NCBI GenBank assembly: GCA_000688775.2
Contig: CP007628.2
Location: 1,240,001 to 1,304,000, forward strand
DNA: 64,000 bases
Direction of reading: 5' to 3'
From: Streptococcus sp. VT 162
GTDB taxonomy: Bacteria > Bacillota > Bacilli > Lactobacillales > Streptococcaceae
The position numbers and the translations under genes are program-made. Numbering within the stretch: position 1 is the stretch's first letter; the number at the start of each line of letters is the position of its first letter. A model generated the notes under the pieces. That model was not told where the DNA came from and ran no database searches. It was given only the letters and a program-made list of their open reading frames with translations. Positions 1 through 8,145 of this stretch are shown piece after piece.

Positions 1-83
1 ACTCACTTGATTATACCATGAAAAGGCTACAAATCAGCCCATCAAACTTTGTAATTAAAATCTCATTTTTTAACATATTTACT

Positions 84-112
84 ATGACAAACTTTCCTAT
101 TAGTGCTATACT
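84..112 (+). promoter_or_regulatory. Promoter of the putative immunity gene
   Basis: The -35 hexamer ATGACA (84-89), a 17-bp spacer and the -10 hexamer TATACT (107-112) preceded by TGC (extended -10) lie about 37 bp before the start codon at 150. The stretch from about 78 to 98 is nearly repeated at 496-517 in front of the ABC-F leader. Confidence 0.7.
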
Positions 113-149
113 ATAGGCAAGAATAGATCAGAGCAAGGAGGATGCTCAT

Positions 150-479
150 ATGGAAGACAAAGCACTCATCACTGAAGCTTACCAACTCCTTTCCGAGTTA
201 AATAAAAGCTACCAAAGCTGTAAACAAGGAACAGCTGATGATCTTCGACTGCAAGAACTGCTGAATAGCACTCTCAAGGAACTTAAAAAAGCGGAAAAGC
301 TAGACAACAGTATCTTAATCGACCTTGAGAAATTTTACCAACATACCAGTCTTCTGATTGGACTAGGGAGCCTAAAACTAAACGATCAAGCTCGTGCTGC
401 TTGGCGCAACTATGACAAGTTCCACTACGAACATGTCAAACACGTGCTAACTCTCTATGGGCCTGTTTTCGGATTTTAG
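150..479 (+). CDS. Small helical protein, putative bacteriocin immunity protein
   Basis: The 109-residue protein is predicted mostly helical and charged, with no signal peptide and no membrane segment. Size and composition fit the small cytosolic immunity proteins that protect streptococci and lactic acid bacteria from class II bacteriocins (enterocin A immunity type), but I recognise the family only by general resemblance. The start has a strong AAGGAGG site (135-141) with 8-nt spacing. No bacteriocin precursor with a double-glycine leader lies beside it, so it would be an orphan immunity gene. It has its own extended -10 promoter. A helical protein of another function is the main alternative. 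Confidence 0.5.
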   Translation: MEDKALITEAYQLLSELNKSYQSCKQGTADDLRLQELLNSTLKELKKAEKLDNSILIDLEKFYQHTSLLIGLGSLKLNDQARAAWRNYDKFHYEHVKHVLTLYGPVFGF

Positions 480-502
480 AGTTTATAATTTTAGATTTAC
501 TA

Positions 503-531
503 TTGACAAAATTTCCTGAAAGGTATAGGAT
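503..531 (+). promoter_or_regulatory. Promoter of the ABC-F leader transcript
   Basis: A perfect -35 TTGACA (503-508) is followed after 17 bp by TAGGAT (526-531), a 4 of 6 match to the -10 consensus. Transcription would start near 538 and leave a leader of about 300 nt before the ABC-F start codon at 844. Confidence 0.6.
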
Positions 532-562
532 AGAGGTACTAATACTCGGAGGTAAGGGAGAC

Positions 563-574
563 ATGAACAACTAA
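563..574 (+). CDS. Three-codon leader ORF (Met-Asn-Asn-stop) upstream of ABC-F
   Basis: ATG AAC AAC TAA sits behind an unusually strong Shine-Dalgarno region (GGAGG at 548-552 and AAGGGA at 554-559), although nothing longer is encoded. An 8-bp hairpin (582-589 with 593-600) follows at once. Very short leader ORFs in front of a terminator are known for ABC-F resistance genes controlled by ribosome-mediated attenuation, for example Listeria lmo0919. It could also be the remnant of a broken small gene. Confidence 0.45.
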   Translation: MNN

Positions 575-659
575 GTCTATCAAATAAAGAATCTTTATTT
601 AGTAGATCTTGTTTTTGTCTCTTTTTGTGTGCTCTTTTCATACTAGATTTTCTAGTATC

Positions 660-754
660 TTGTCCCCATTGAAAATCAAAAAACTAGAAAATTATGCTCC
701 TCTTGGGTTGGGTTAGACAACTCCAAGCTAGTTTGACGAGTTTTTCAACGAGGA
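660..754. repeat. Possible degenerate MITE-like or BOX-like element in the ABC-F leader
   Basis: The left end (667-686) and the reverse complement of the right end (about 729-750) both contain TTGAAAA followed by a stretch ending in ACTAG. This is the look of imperfect terminal inverted repeats. The left end also resembles the outer end of BOX elements. The resemblance is weak. Confidence 0.3.
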
Positions 755-778
755 TAATAGAGTTTTGACAGTGACTTT

Positions 779-807
779 GGGCTCTACTAGATAAAGTAGA
801 GCTTTTT
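779..807 (+). terminator. Intrinsic terminator inside the ABC-F leader (candidate attenuator)
   Basis: The hairpin GCTCTAC (781-787) with GTAGAGC (796-802), loop of 8 nt, runs into TTTTT. It lies only 36 nt before the ABC-F start codon and downstream of the leader promoter. An upstream TAGAGTT (749-755) can pair with GGCTCTA (780-786), which would open the terminator. Read-through must therefore be regulated or partial unless another promoter lies after 807. Confidence 0.65.
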
Positions 808-843
808 GTTATGCACTATCGACATTCTAGAAAGGGCAACAAT

Positions 844-2370
844 ATGATAAAAATCAATCATCTAACTATCACGCAAAACAAAGATCTACGAGACCTTGTA
901 TCTGACCTAACCATGACTATCCAAGACGGGGAAAAGGTTGCTATTATTGGTGAAGAAGGAAATGGTAAATCGACTTTACTACGAGCTTTAATGGGAGAAG
1001 CATTATCTGATTTTACTATCAGGGGCGACATCCAGTCTGACCTTCAATCACTGGCCTACATTCCTCAAAAGTTACCTGAGGAGCTAAAAAATAGGACTCT
1101 ACACGATTACTTCTTTTTAGATTCCGCTGATTTAGACTACAGTATTCTCTATCGCTTGGCGGAGGAGTTGCACTTTGATAGCGACCGTTTTGCTAGCGAC
1201 CAAGAAATTGGCAGTCTATCAGGGGGCGAAGCTTTGAAAATTCAGCTCATTCACGAGTTAGCAAAACCTTTTGAGATTCTATTTTTAGATGAACCTTCAA
1301 ATGACCTTGACCTTGAGACGGTTGATTGGCTAAAAAGGCAGATTCGAAAGATTAGTCAAACTGTTATTTTCATTTCCCATGATGAAGACTTTCTTTCTCA
1401 TACGGCAGATACTATTGTCCACTTGCGGCTGGTCAAGCATCGGAAAGAAGCGGAAACGCTAGTCGAGCATTTAGACTATGATCGCTATAGTGAGCAGAGA
1501 AAGGCTAGTTTTGCAAGGCAAAGTCAGCAAGCTGCTAACGACCAGAGAGCCTATGACAAAACCATGGAAAAGCATCGTCGCGTCAAGCAAAATGTAGAAA
1601 CTGTACTTCGAGCTACCAAAGACAGTACTGCCGGTCGCCTATTGGCTAAAAAGATGAAAACTGTTCTCTCTCAAGAAAAACGCTTTGAAAAGGAAGCTCA
1701 GTCCATGACCCAAAAACCACTTGAAGAGGAACAAATCCAACTTTTCTTTTCAGACATCCAACCATTACCGGCTTCTAAAGTCTTAATCCAACTGGAAAAA
1801 GAAAATTTATCCATTGGCGAGCGCATTTTAGTTCAGGGGATACAACTCACTGTCCGTGGCCAAGATAAAATCGGTATCATCGGGCCAAATGGTGTTGGGA
1901 AATCAACTCTGTTAGCCAAGTTGCAGCAACTACTAAGCGCCAAAAGAGAAATATCGCTTGGTTTTATGCCACAAGATTACCATAAAAAACTACAATTGGA
2001 TCTATCTCCAGTAGCCTATCTCAGCCACACTGGACAAAAAGAGGAACTACAGAAAATCCAATCTCACCTAGCCAGTCTCAATTTCAGCTATCCAGAGATG
2101 CACCACCAAATTCGCTCCCTATCTGGTGGGCAACAAGGTAAACTCCTACTTTTAGATTTAGTGTTGCGCAAACCAAACTTTCTCCTTCTGGATGAGCCTA
2201 CACGAAACTTTTCTCCCACTTCTCAACCTGAAATCAGAAAACTCTTTACCTCCTATCCCGGCGGTCTGATCACTGTTTCGCATGACAGACGCTTCTTAAA
2301 AGAGGTCTGTACGAGTATCTATCGTTTAACAGAAAATGGTTTAGAAGTCGTCGATTTACAAGATTTTTAG
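844..2370 (+). CDS. ABC-F family ATP-binding protein (possible ribosome protection factor)
   Basis: The 508-residue protein has two ABC ATPase domains and no membrane segment, so it is an ABC-F protein acting on ribosomes rather than an exporter. Domain 1 carries Walker A GEEGNGKST, signature LSGGE and Walker B LFLDEPSNDLD. A charged linker of about 80 residues follows. Domain 2 has GPNGVGKST, LSGGQ and LLLDEPTRNFSP. The compact size and the DEPTRNFSP motif resemble antibiotic-resistance ABC-Fs of the Msr/Vga type more than Uup or EttA, but this is inference. I chose ATG 844 with GAAAGGG upstream. An in-frame ATG at 811 lies just after the leader terminator and lacks a ribosome site. A terminator shared with htpX follows. 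Confidence 0.85.
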   Translation: MIKINHLTITQNKDLRDLVSDLTMTIQDGEKVAIIGEEGNGKSTLLRALMGEALSDFTIRGDIQSDLQSLAYIPQKLPEELKNRTLHDYFFLDSADLDYSILYRLAEELHFDSDRFASDQEIGSLSGGEALKIQLIHELAKPFEILFLDEPSNDLDLETVDWLKRQIRKISQTVIFISHDEDFLSHTADTIVHLRLVKHRKEAETLVEHLDYDRYSEQRKASFARQSQQAANDQRAYDKTMEKHRRVKQNVETVLRATKDSTAGRLLAKKMKTVLSQEKRFEKEAQSMTQKPLEEEQIQLFFSDIQPLPASKVLIQLEKENLSIGERILVQGIQLTVRGQDKIGIIGPNGVGKSTLLAKLQQLLSAKREISLGFMPQDYHKKLQLDLSPVAYLSHTGQKEELQKIQSHLASLNFSYPEMHHQIRSLSGGQQGKLLLLDLVLRKPNFLLLDEPTRNFSPTSQPEIRKLFTSYPGGLITVSHDRRFLKEVCTSIYRLTENGLEVVDLQDF

Positions 2371-2384
2371 ATTTTAAACATAGC

Positions 2385-2416
2385 AAAAATCCAGAGAAAT
2401 CTCTCTGGATTTTTTA
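2385..2416. terminator. Bidirectional terminator between ABC-F and htpX
   Basis: Perfect 13-bp arms (2385-2397 and 2402-2414) flank a 4-nt loop, with A-rich and T-rich flanks on both sides. It serves the converging ABC-F and htpX genes and touches the htpX stop codon. Confidence 0.85.
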
Positions 2417-3313
2417 CATGTGTTTCAAACGTTCGATTCGTTCTGAGATAGGTGGGTGGGTATAAAAGAGTTTTTGAAGTCCGCCACTTTTCTTAGGATC
2501 ATTGATATAAAGAGCGCTGCTGGCATCGTCAACATGGTGATGCATCGGCTCGCTATCCTCCAACTTACGCAAGGCATTGATCATCCCTTGAGGATTGCGA
2601 GTCAGCTCCACACTGGATGCATCCGCCAAAAATTCCCTCTGACGGGAAATGGCTAGTTGCACCAAGGTTGCTGCCAAGGGAGCCAAAACAATTGCTAGGA
2701 GAGAGATGACAAGCATGATAATCTCTAGACCATTTCCATCGCGATCATTATCACTCCGTCTGCGACCTGCGCCACCCCACCACATCATCCGTCCTGCCAT
2801 ACTAGACAGAAGGGTAATGGCACTGGCAAGGGCGACAGCAATGGTCGAAATGCGGATATCGTAGTTTCGGATATGACTGACCTCATGCCCCATAACGGCT
2901 TCCAGTTCCTCGCGATTCATGATAGCTAGAAGGCCCGAAGTGGCTGCGACAGCTGCATTCTGCGGATTCGAACCTGTTGCAAAGGCATTTAAAGATGAAT
3001 CCTCAATAATGAAAACACGCGGCATGGGAATCTGAGCGACCATGGCCATATCTTCCACTACATGGTAGAGGTCTGGTGCTGTTTGTTCATCAACCTCACG
3101 CGCCCCATTCATAGACATGACAATCTCTGTAGATTGAAAGATCATGGTCAGAGCGTAGATAAGACCAATAATCAAGGCAATAATCATGCCACCAAGACCT
3201 GAACGCATAAAGAGATAGCCAACAGCATAACCAACCAAGGCCAAGAGTAGGAAGAAAACCAGCAACAAAATCCAGGTTTTTCGTTTATTGCTCGCAATTT
3301 GATCAAACAACAT
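2414..3313 (-). CDS. htpX: HtpX membrane zinc metalloprotease homolog
   Basis: This 299-residue M48-family protease degrades misfolded or damaged membrane proteins from the cytosolic side. Two N-terminal membrane segments (about residues 15-60) are followed by the zinc motif HEVSH and, further on, by a membrane pair at about 160-220. A glutamate-containing EFLADA segment probably supplies the third zinc ligand. Start ATG 3313 lies one base after the lemA stop codon. A GTG three codons upstream overlaps the lemA stop and is less likely. The tight junction with lemA marks a two-gene operon, an arrangement shared with pneumococcus. Confidence 0.95.
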   Translation of the reverse strand: MLFDQIASNKRKTWILLLVFFLLLALVGYAVGYLFMRSGLGGMIIALIIGLIYALTMIFQSTEIVMSMNGAREVDEQTAPDLYHVVEDMAMVAQIPMPRVFIIEDSSLNAFATGSNPQNAAVAATSGLLAIMNREELEAVMGHEVSHIRNYDIRISTIAVALASAITLLSSMAGRMMWWGGAGRRRSDNDRDGNGLEIIMLVISLLAIVLAPLAATLVQLAISRQREFLADASSVELTRNPQGMINALRKLEDSEPMHHHVDDASSALYINDPKKSGGLQKLFYTHPPISERIERLKHM

Positions 3314-3314
3314 C

Positions 3315-3875
3315 TTAGTCACCTAATCCGCTAAAGTCAACTTTAGGAACTGCCTTTTCCTCTTCAGGTGTTTGAAGGAAGTCTGCAGCTTTAAAGCCAA
3401 ATAGTCCTGCGATGATGTTACTTGGGAAGCTTTCAAGTTTTACATTGTAGTTGCTGACAACACTGTTGTAGAGTTGGCGAGAGTAAGAAATTTTATTTTC
3501 TGTATTGGTCAACTCTTCTTGCAATTTGATAAAGTTAGCACTAGCTTTCAAGTCTGGGTAATTCTCTGCTACTGCAAAGATACCAGAAATCTGGCGGGTA
3601 AGGGCATCACTGGCCTTCATCGCTTCAGCTGGTGAAGTTGCTGCGGCTACTTGTCTTCGAAGTTCTGTCACTTTTTCCAAGGTAGATCCTTCATATTTGG
3701 CATAGCCTTTGACTGTTTCAATCAAGTTTGGGAGGAGATCATTACGACGCTTCAACTGAACATCGATCTGGCTCCAAGCCTCCTTGGTTTGCATACGATT
3801 TTTCACCAAACCGTTATAGCTAACAATCACAAAAATAACAATCAGAGCCAAAACTCCAAGAATAATCCAAGTCAT
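3315..3875 (-). CDS. lemA: LemA family membrane protein
   Basis: The 186-residue protein has one N-terminal membrane segment (about 2-20) and a long helical domain typical of LemA, ending in an acidic tail. Its biochemical function is unknown. It is regularly found next to htpX or other membrane-stress genes. The ATG is preceded by AAAGGA. A promoter with an extended -10 (TGATATACT on the minus strand, near 3910-3918) lies upstream in the divergent region shared with rsmG. Confidence 0.93.
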   Translation of the reverse strand: MTWIILGVLALIVIFVIVSYNGLVKNRMQTKEAWSQIDVQLKRRNDLLPNLIETVKGYAKYEGSTLEKVTELRRQVAAATSPAEAMKASDALTRQISGIFAVAENYPDLKASANFIKLQEELTNTENKISYSRQLYNSVVSNYNVKLESFPSNIIAGLFGFKAADFLQTPEEEKAVPKVDFSGLGD

Positions 3876-3932
3876 AATCTTATTCCTTTCTGCTTTTAGA
3901 TTAATACTAGTATATCAAATTTTTAATGAATA

Positions 3933-3941
3933 TGGTAAAAT
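3933..3941 (+). promoter_or_regulatory. Extended -10 promoter of rsmG
   Basis: TGG-TAAAAT lies 27 bp before the rsmG ATG at 3969. Because it ends at 3941, the in-frame ATG at 3945 falls before any plausible transcription start plus ribosome site, which supports the start at 3969. Confidence 0.55.
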
Positions 3942-3968
3942 AAGATGATACTAGAGAAGGAAACTACT

Positions 3969-4682
3969 ATGAAACCAGAAACATTTTACAGCCTACTAGC
4001 GGAGCAAAACCTTTCACTTTCAGACCAGCAAAAGAATCAATTTGAACGCTATTTTGAACTCTTGGTCGAGTGGAATGAGAAGATTAATTTGACCGCTATT
4101 ACGGATAAAGAAGAAGTCTACCTTAAGCACTTTTATGATTCGATTGCACCTATTCTGCAAGGCTTGATCCAAAATGAGAATATCAAACTTCTTGATATCG
4201 GGGCTGGGGCAGGATTTCCTAGTCTTCCTATGAAAATCCTCTATCCTCAGTTAGATGTGACTATCATTGATTCGCTCAATAAGCGCATCAACTTCCTTCA
4301 GCTTTTGGCTCAGGAGTTGGATTTGGATGGTGTTCACTTCTACCATGGCCGTGCAGAAGACTTTGCCCAAGACAAGAACTTCCGTGCTCAATATGATTTT
4401 GTAACGGCTCGTGCGGTTGCACGCATGCAAGTCTTGTCTGAGTTGACCATTCCCTATCTTAAAGTTGGTGGAAAACTATTGGCACTCAAGGCCAGCAATG
4501 CCCCCGAGGAATTGCTAGAAGCCAAGAATGCCCTCAATCTGCTCTTTAGCAAGGTTGAGGATAATCTCAGCTACGCCCTACCAAATGGAGATCCGCGTTA
4601 TATCACTGTGGTCGAAAAGAAAAAGGAAACACCTAACAAGTACCCAAGAAAGGCTGGCATGCCCAATAAACGCCCGCTTTAA
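3969..4682 (+). CDS. rsmG: 16S rRNA (guanine527-N7)-methyltransferase RsmG
   Basis: The 237-residue SAM-dependent enzyme methylates N7 of G527 in 16S rRNA; loss of this activity gives low-level streptomycin resistance in other bacteria. The SAM motif [12 protein letters not shown] lies near residues 70-81. Length is exactly that usual for streptococcal RsmG when translation begins at ATG 3969, which has AGAAGG upstream. It is divergent from lemA and followed by the pyrimidine permease leader. Confidence 0.95.
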   Translation: MKPETFYSLLAEQNLSLSDQQKNQFERYFELLVEWNEKINLTAITDKEEVYLKHFYDSIAPILQGLIQNENIKLLDIGAGAGFPSLPMKILYPQLDVTIIDSLNKRINFLQLLAQELDLDGVHFYHGRAEDFAQDKNFRAQYDFVTARAVARMQVLSELTIPYLKVGGKLLALKASNAPEELLEAKNALNLLFSKVEDNLSYALPNGDPRYITVVEKKKETPNKYPRKAGMPNKRPL

Positions 4683-4686
4683 ACAA

Positions 4687-4797
4687 TTTACAAAATCAAC
4701 CTCGCTCTCTTATTTCTTGACTCGGGAAAAAATGATTTACAAAATCATACCTCGCTCTCGTATTTCTAGGCTCGGGAAAAATTCGTTTACAAAACGA
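4687..4797 (+). repeat. 49/50-bp tandem repeats upstream of the uracil permease promoter
   Basis: Two imperfect units (4687-4735 and 4736-4785) and the first 9 to 12 bases of a third (from 4786) each begin with TTTACAAAA and contain CTCGCTCTC and CTCGGGAAAAA. The partial third copy supplies the -35 hexamer of the pyrP promoter, so the array duplicates promoter-upstream sequence. Confidence 0.75.
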
Positions 4798-4814
4798 ATT
4801 TTTTCTGCTATACT
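4786..4814 (+). promoter_or_regulatory. Promoter of pyrP
   Basis: TTTACA (4786-4791), 17 bp, then TATACT (4809-4814) with a TGC extension. The predicted transcript begins near 4821, just before the PyrR-binding stem-loop. Confidence 0.75.
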
Positions 4815-4830
4815 ATCCTAAGCAAAGGTT

Positions 4831-4950
4831 TTTAATGTCATCCTGTGAGGTGACGAAGGCGCAGATTTATATAAATTTTTAAAAGATAGCTATTTTTTAA
4901 AAAGTCTTACTCTGAGGGCCTATTGCTGCAAAATAATGGGCTCTTTTTTG
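4831..4950 (+). promoter_or_regulatory. PyrR-type attenuator of the uracil permease gene
   Basis: The leader contains ATCCTGTGAGGTG (4840-4852) closed by GTCA and TGAC, matching the conserved PyrR-binding loop (UCCNGNGAGG). Downstream, GAGGGCCTATT (4917-4927) pairs with AATGGGCTC, with a GG bulge, and runs into TTTTTT (4944-4949), forming a terminator. In known pyr attenuators, UMP-bound PyrR stabilises the first hairpin and so allows termination. Here it would shut off pyrP when pyrimidines are plentiful. Confidence 0.8.
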
Positions 4951-4971
4951 GTGCCCAAAAGTGAGGTTTTT

Positions 4972-6255
4972 ATGAAACAGGAATCAACTGTTGACTTGTT
5001 ACTAGACGTTGATCAACGTCCTTCTGCTGGTAAAGGTATTCTTCTAAGTTTCCAGCACGTATTTGCCATGTTTGGTGCGACCATCTTGGTACCCTTGATT
5101 TTGGGAATGCCTGTATCTGTTGCCCTTTTTGCATCCGGTGTTGGTACACTGATTTACATGATTTCTACTGGTTTTAAGGTTCCAGTTTATCTTGGTTCTT
5201 CATTCGCCTTTATCACAGCGATGTCTCTAGCCATGAAAGAAATGGGAGGGGATGTATCAGCTGCACAAACGGGGGTTATCCTTACAGGGTTTATCTATGT
5301 CCTTGTGGCTGCAAGTGTTCGTTTTGCGGGTACGAAATGGATTGACAAACTCTTGCCACCAATCATCATCGGACCTATGATCATCGTTATCGGTCTTGGA
5401 CTTGCAGGTTCAGCCGTGACCAATGCTGGTCTTGTAGCTGATGGAAATTGGAAAAATGCTCTTGTAGCAGTTGTTACTTTCTTGATTGCTGCCTTTATCA
5501 ATACCAAAGGAAAAGGCTTCCTACGAATCATTCCTTTCCTCTTTGCCATTATCGGTGGTTATATCTTCGCTATGATGCTTGGTTTGGTTGACTTTACCCC
5601 AGTCCTTCAAGCCAACTGGTTTGAAATTCCTGGTTTCTACTTGCCATTTAGTACAGGTGGAGCCTTCAAGCAATATGACCTATACTTTGGACCTGAAACA
5701 ATCGCTATCTTGCCAATCGCTATCGTAACCATCTCTGAACACATTGGAGACCACACAGTCTTGAGCCAAATCTGTGGCCGTCAATTCTTGAAAGAACCAG
5801 GTCTTCACCGTACTCTTCTTGGTGACGGTATCGCAACCTCTGTTTCTGCCTTCCTAGGTGGACCAGCTAATACGACCTACGGAGAAAATACTGGAGTTAT
5901 CGGTATGACTCGTATCGCTTCTGTCTCTGTTATCCGTAACGCAGCCTTCATCGCGATTGCTCTTAGCTTCCTAGGTAAATTCACTGCCTTGATTTCAACC
6001 ATTCCAAATGCTGTGCTTGGTGGCATGTCCATCCTTCTCTACGGAGTTATCGCCAGCAACGGTCTAAAAGTTTTGATTAAAGAACGCGTTGACTTCAGTC
6101 AAATGCGTAACCTCATCATCGCAAGTGCCATGTTGGTACTTGGACTTGGTGGGGCTATCCTCAAACTTGGCCCAGTTACACTTTCAGGTACTGCTCTATC
6201 AGCCATGACAGGAATCATCTTGAACTTGATTTTGCCACACGAAAATAAAGACTAA
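4972..6255 (+). CDS. pyrP: Uracil permease (NCS2 family)
   Basis: The 427-residue polytopic membrane protein imports uracil by proton symport. It shows the alternating hydrophobic segments of NCS2 transporters, the ETIAILPIAIVTISEHIGDH region containing the conserved glutamate-histidine pair, and GGPANTTYGENTGVIGMT. The first in-frame ATG (4936) lies inside the attenuator terminator, so ATG 4972 with GAGG upstream is the start. The PyrR attenuator supports uracil over xanthine as substrate. Confidence 0.93.
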   Translation: MKQESTVDLLLDVDQRPSAGKGILLSFQHVFAMFGATILVPLILGMPVSVALFASGVGTLIYMISTGFKVPVYLGSSFAFITAMSLAMKEMGGDVSAAQTGVILTGFIYVLVAASVRFAGTKWIDKLLPPIIIGPMIIVIGLGLAGSAVTNAGLVADGNWKNALVAVVTFLIAAFINTKGKGFLRIIPFLFAIIGGYIFAMMLGLVDFTPVLQANWFEIPGFYLPFSTGGAFKQYDLYFGPETIAILPIAIVTISEHIGDHTVLSQICGRQFLKEPGLHRTLLGDGIATSVSAFLGGPANTTYGENTGVIGMTRIASVSVIRNAAFIAIALSFLGKFTALISTIPNAVLGGMSILLYGVIASNGLKVLIKERVDFSQMRNLIIASAMLVLGLGGAILKLGPVTLSGTALSAMTGIILNLILPHENKD

Positions 6256-6269
6256 TCATTTAGATACAT

Positions 6270-6297
6270 AAAATCCACTCAGTTGAGTGGATTTTTT
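6270..6297. terminator. Bidirectional terminator after pyrP and the EamA gene
   Basis: Arms AAAATCCACTCA (6270-6281) and TGAGTGGATTTT (6284-6295) with a 2-nt loop, T-rich on both outer sides, separate two converging genes. Confidence 0.85.
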
Positions 6298-7201
6298 ATT
6301 TATGCTTACTTTCCAGCAGTAAATCTTTCAAAGAAATGATAGTCACTGCAAGCAAAATCATGGCCATACCGACAAAATCAATCGCATAGAATTGCTCCTT
6401 CATAATTAGAAAGGCAAAGAAAACAGCTGATATGGGCTCTATGGAAGCCAATAAACTGGACTTAACTGGCCCTAATAGACTAGCTCCTTTTAAGAAGGCT
6501 GTATAGGAAAAGACTGTCCCAATAAGGATAATGCCCGCAAACGCAAGGAGGAAATCCAAACTTGTTGGGATAGCAGTCTGTAGAACACCTGTAAAAGGAA
6601 GGGCGACCAAACCTGCTATGACCATTCCCGCACCAATCACCAACATGCTTCCCCACTTCTTAATCAAAGCAATAGGGAGGATAATATAGAGGGCATAGGT
6701 CAAGGCTGAAAAGAGGCCCCAGAAAAGACCAGCAGGTGTGACCGACAACTGGTCAAGTTCCCCATGCGTTGCAATAAGAAAAGTTCCTCCAATTGCTAAA
6801 CCAATTGAAATAATCTCTGCCAGAGTCGGCGCCACCTTATCCTTGATGCAGCTATAAATCAAAACCCCGACAGGACAAACATACTGAAGCACCGTCGCCG
6901 TTCCTGCATTGGTCTCCTGAATAGCAGACAGATAGGCAAATTGGTTGAGAAAAAGACCAATCAGAGCAAAAATAAGAAGAGACAGCAGACTCTTTCTATC
7001 CTTTAAAAAGGCCAGCGTTTTATCCTTTCCAGTAGAATAAGCCAAGACCATGAGTACCCCCCCGGCGATTAAAAGACGCAAGTCGGTCAAGACCAGAGCC
7101 GAAATCCCGTGTGCCATTAGGTATTGGCCACTGGTTCCAGACAAGCCCCAAGCAATCCCTGCCACTACTGTATACAGAGTTCCTTTTACGGTTTTTGACA
7201 T
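6296..7201 (-). CDS. EamA/DMT-family membrane transporter
   Basis: The 301-residue protein has about ten hydrophobic segments in two five-helix halves, the usual drug/metabolite transporter fold. Substrates of this family include amino acids, sugars and toxic compounds and cannot be read from sequence. Start ATG 7201 follows AGGAAGA and the stop of the serine hydrolase gene by 8 bp, so it is the last gene of a cppA-hydrolase-transporter operon. The longer reading frame upstream would overlap the hydrolase gene in another frame. Confidence 0.85.
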   Translation of the reverse strand: MSKTVKGTLYTVVAGIAWGLSGTSGQYLMAHGISALVLTDLRLLIAGGVLMVLAYSTGKDKTLAFLKDRKSLLSLLIFALIGLFLNQFAYLSAIQETNAGTATVLQYVCPVGVLIYSCIKDKVAPTLAEIISIGLAIGGTFLIATHGELDQLSVTPAGLFWGLFSALTYALYIILPIALIKKWGSMLVIGAGMVIAGLVALPFTGVLQTAIPTSLDFLLAFAGIILIGTVFSYTAFLKGASLLGPVKSSLLASIEPISAVFFAFLIMKEQFYAIDFVGMAMILLAVTIISLKDLLLESKHK

Positions 7202-7209
7202 ACTTCTTC

Positions 7210-8145
7210 CTACTCCTCTTGACGAATCATTTCCATCACTTGGTTTCGATCGACTATCCACTGGGCACGCTCATCCTTCTCATACGTTCGATTGGATAGA
7301 AAGATAGCCGCTTCCTGCTTCTCCCGATTCCACATAATGAAGGTACCTGTATAACCCGTATGGTCGAGCCAAGCTCCTTCCAGATTCCATGATAGAGACC
7401 GCTCCTTATCATCTAAAGGAGAAAAATTTCGGCTCAATTCTGCAGCAAAATCATCTTTCAAGTAATGTTCCAGAAAGATCTGCAAATCCTTAACAGTCGA
7501 AAACAAACCAGCACTTCCAGCGTGTTTCCCTAATAGACGAGCTTTGGGATCATGAATGATTCCGGCCTCCACCCCTCTCACTGTTGGGACAGCTTGCTCA
7601 ACGGGGCCAAACTTGGTTCCCGTCATTCCCCATGGTTCCAAAACTTGTTCTTCTATAATCTGATCCAAGTCTTGGTTAAAGATTTTTTCCAAAAGAAAGC
7701 CCAAGAGTAAAAAGTGAACGTCCGAGTATAGGAAGGCTGGCTGATTTCGTCTATTGAGGTGAAACATGGCTTCTTTTAATTCAGGGGCAGTCAAGAGGTC
7801 CCGATTTGGAATAAAGGGGTCCAAGTCTGTGGCATGGGTCAGAAGCTGCCGTATAGTGATATCAGGATAATCACACTCCGGTAAAAAATCCGTTACCGGT
7901 CGCTCAATATCGAATGTGCCCTGCTGCCACAAGAAGGTCAAAACCGTCCCCACTCCCACGACCTTACTCACACTAGCCAGATCATAAACCAAGCCGGCCT
8001 CTGTCTTCAAGCCCCGTTCTGGATCACTCAATCCCAGATAAGACTCTTTCCATTCACCATCCTTATAATACGCAAAAGAGGCCCCGGGATAAATCCCTGC
8101 CTCGATTTGATTTTCTATTTTTCTTAGAATTTTTTCCCACTTCAT
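7210..8145 (-). CDS. Beta-lactamase/PBP-like serine hydrolase
   Basis: The 311-residue protein belongs to the class C beta-lactamase and D-alanyl-D-alanine-peptidase superfamily. It shows SVSK (Ser58, Lys61) as SxxK, a Tyr-Ser-Asp at the YxN position and HTG near the C terminus in place of KTG. No signal peptide is visible, so it may act in the cytosol, where relatives are esterases or amidases rather than antibiotic-degrading enzymes. Its ATG overlaps the cppA stop (ATGA), showing translational coupling. Confidence 0.82.
   Translation of the reverse strand: MKWEKILRKIENQIEAGIYPGASFAYYKDGEWKESYLGLSDPERGLKTEAGLVYDLASVSKVVGVGTVLTFLWQQGTFDIERPVTDFLPECDYPDITIRQLLTHATDLDPFIPNRDLLTAPELKEAMFHLNRRNQPAFLYSDVHFLLLGFLLEKIFNQDLDQIIEEQVLEPWGMTGTKFGPVEQAVPTVRGVEAGIIHDPKARLLGKHAGSAGLFSTVKDLQIFLEHYLKDDFAAELSRNFSPLDDKERSLSWNLEGAWLDHTGYTGTFIMWNREKQEAAIFLSNRTYEKDERAQWIVDRNQVMEMIRQEE

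Noticed and set aside
4687..4797. Possible CRISPR array
   Set aside because: Only two full tandem units and a fragment, no spacers and no cas genes. The units are promoter-upstream repeats.
4936..4971. Earlier ATG start of pyrP
   Set aside because: The ATG lies inside the attenuator terminator hairpin and has no ribosome site; ATG 4972 does.
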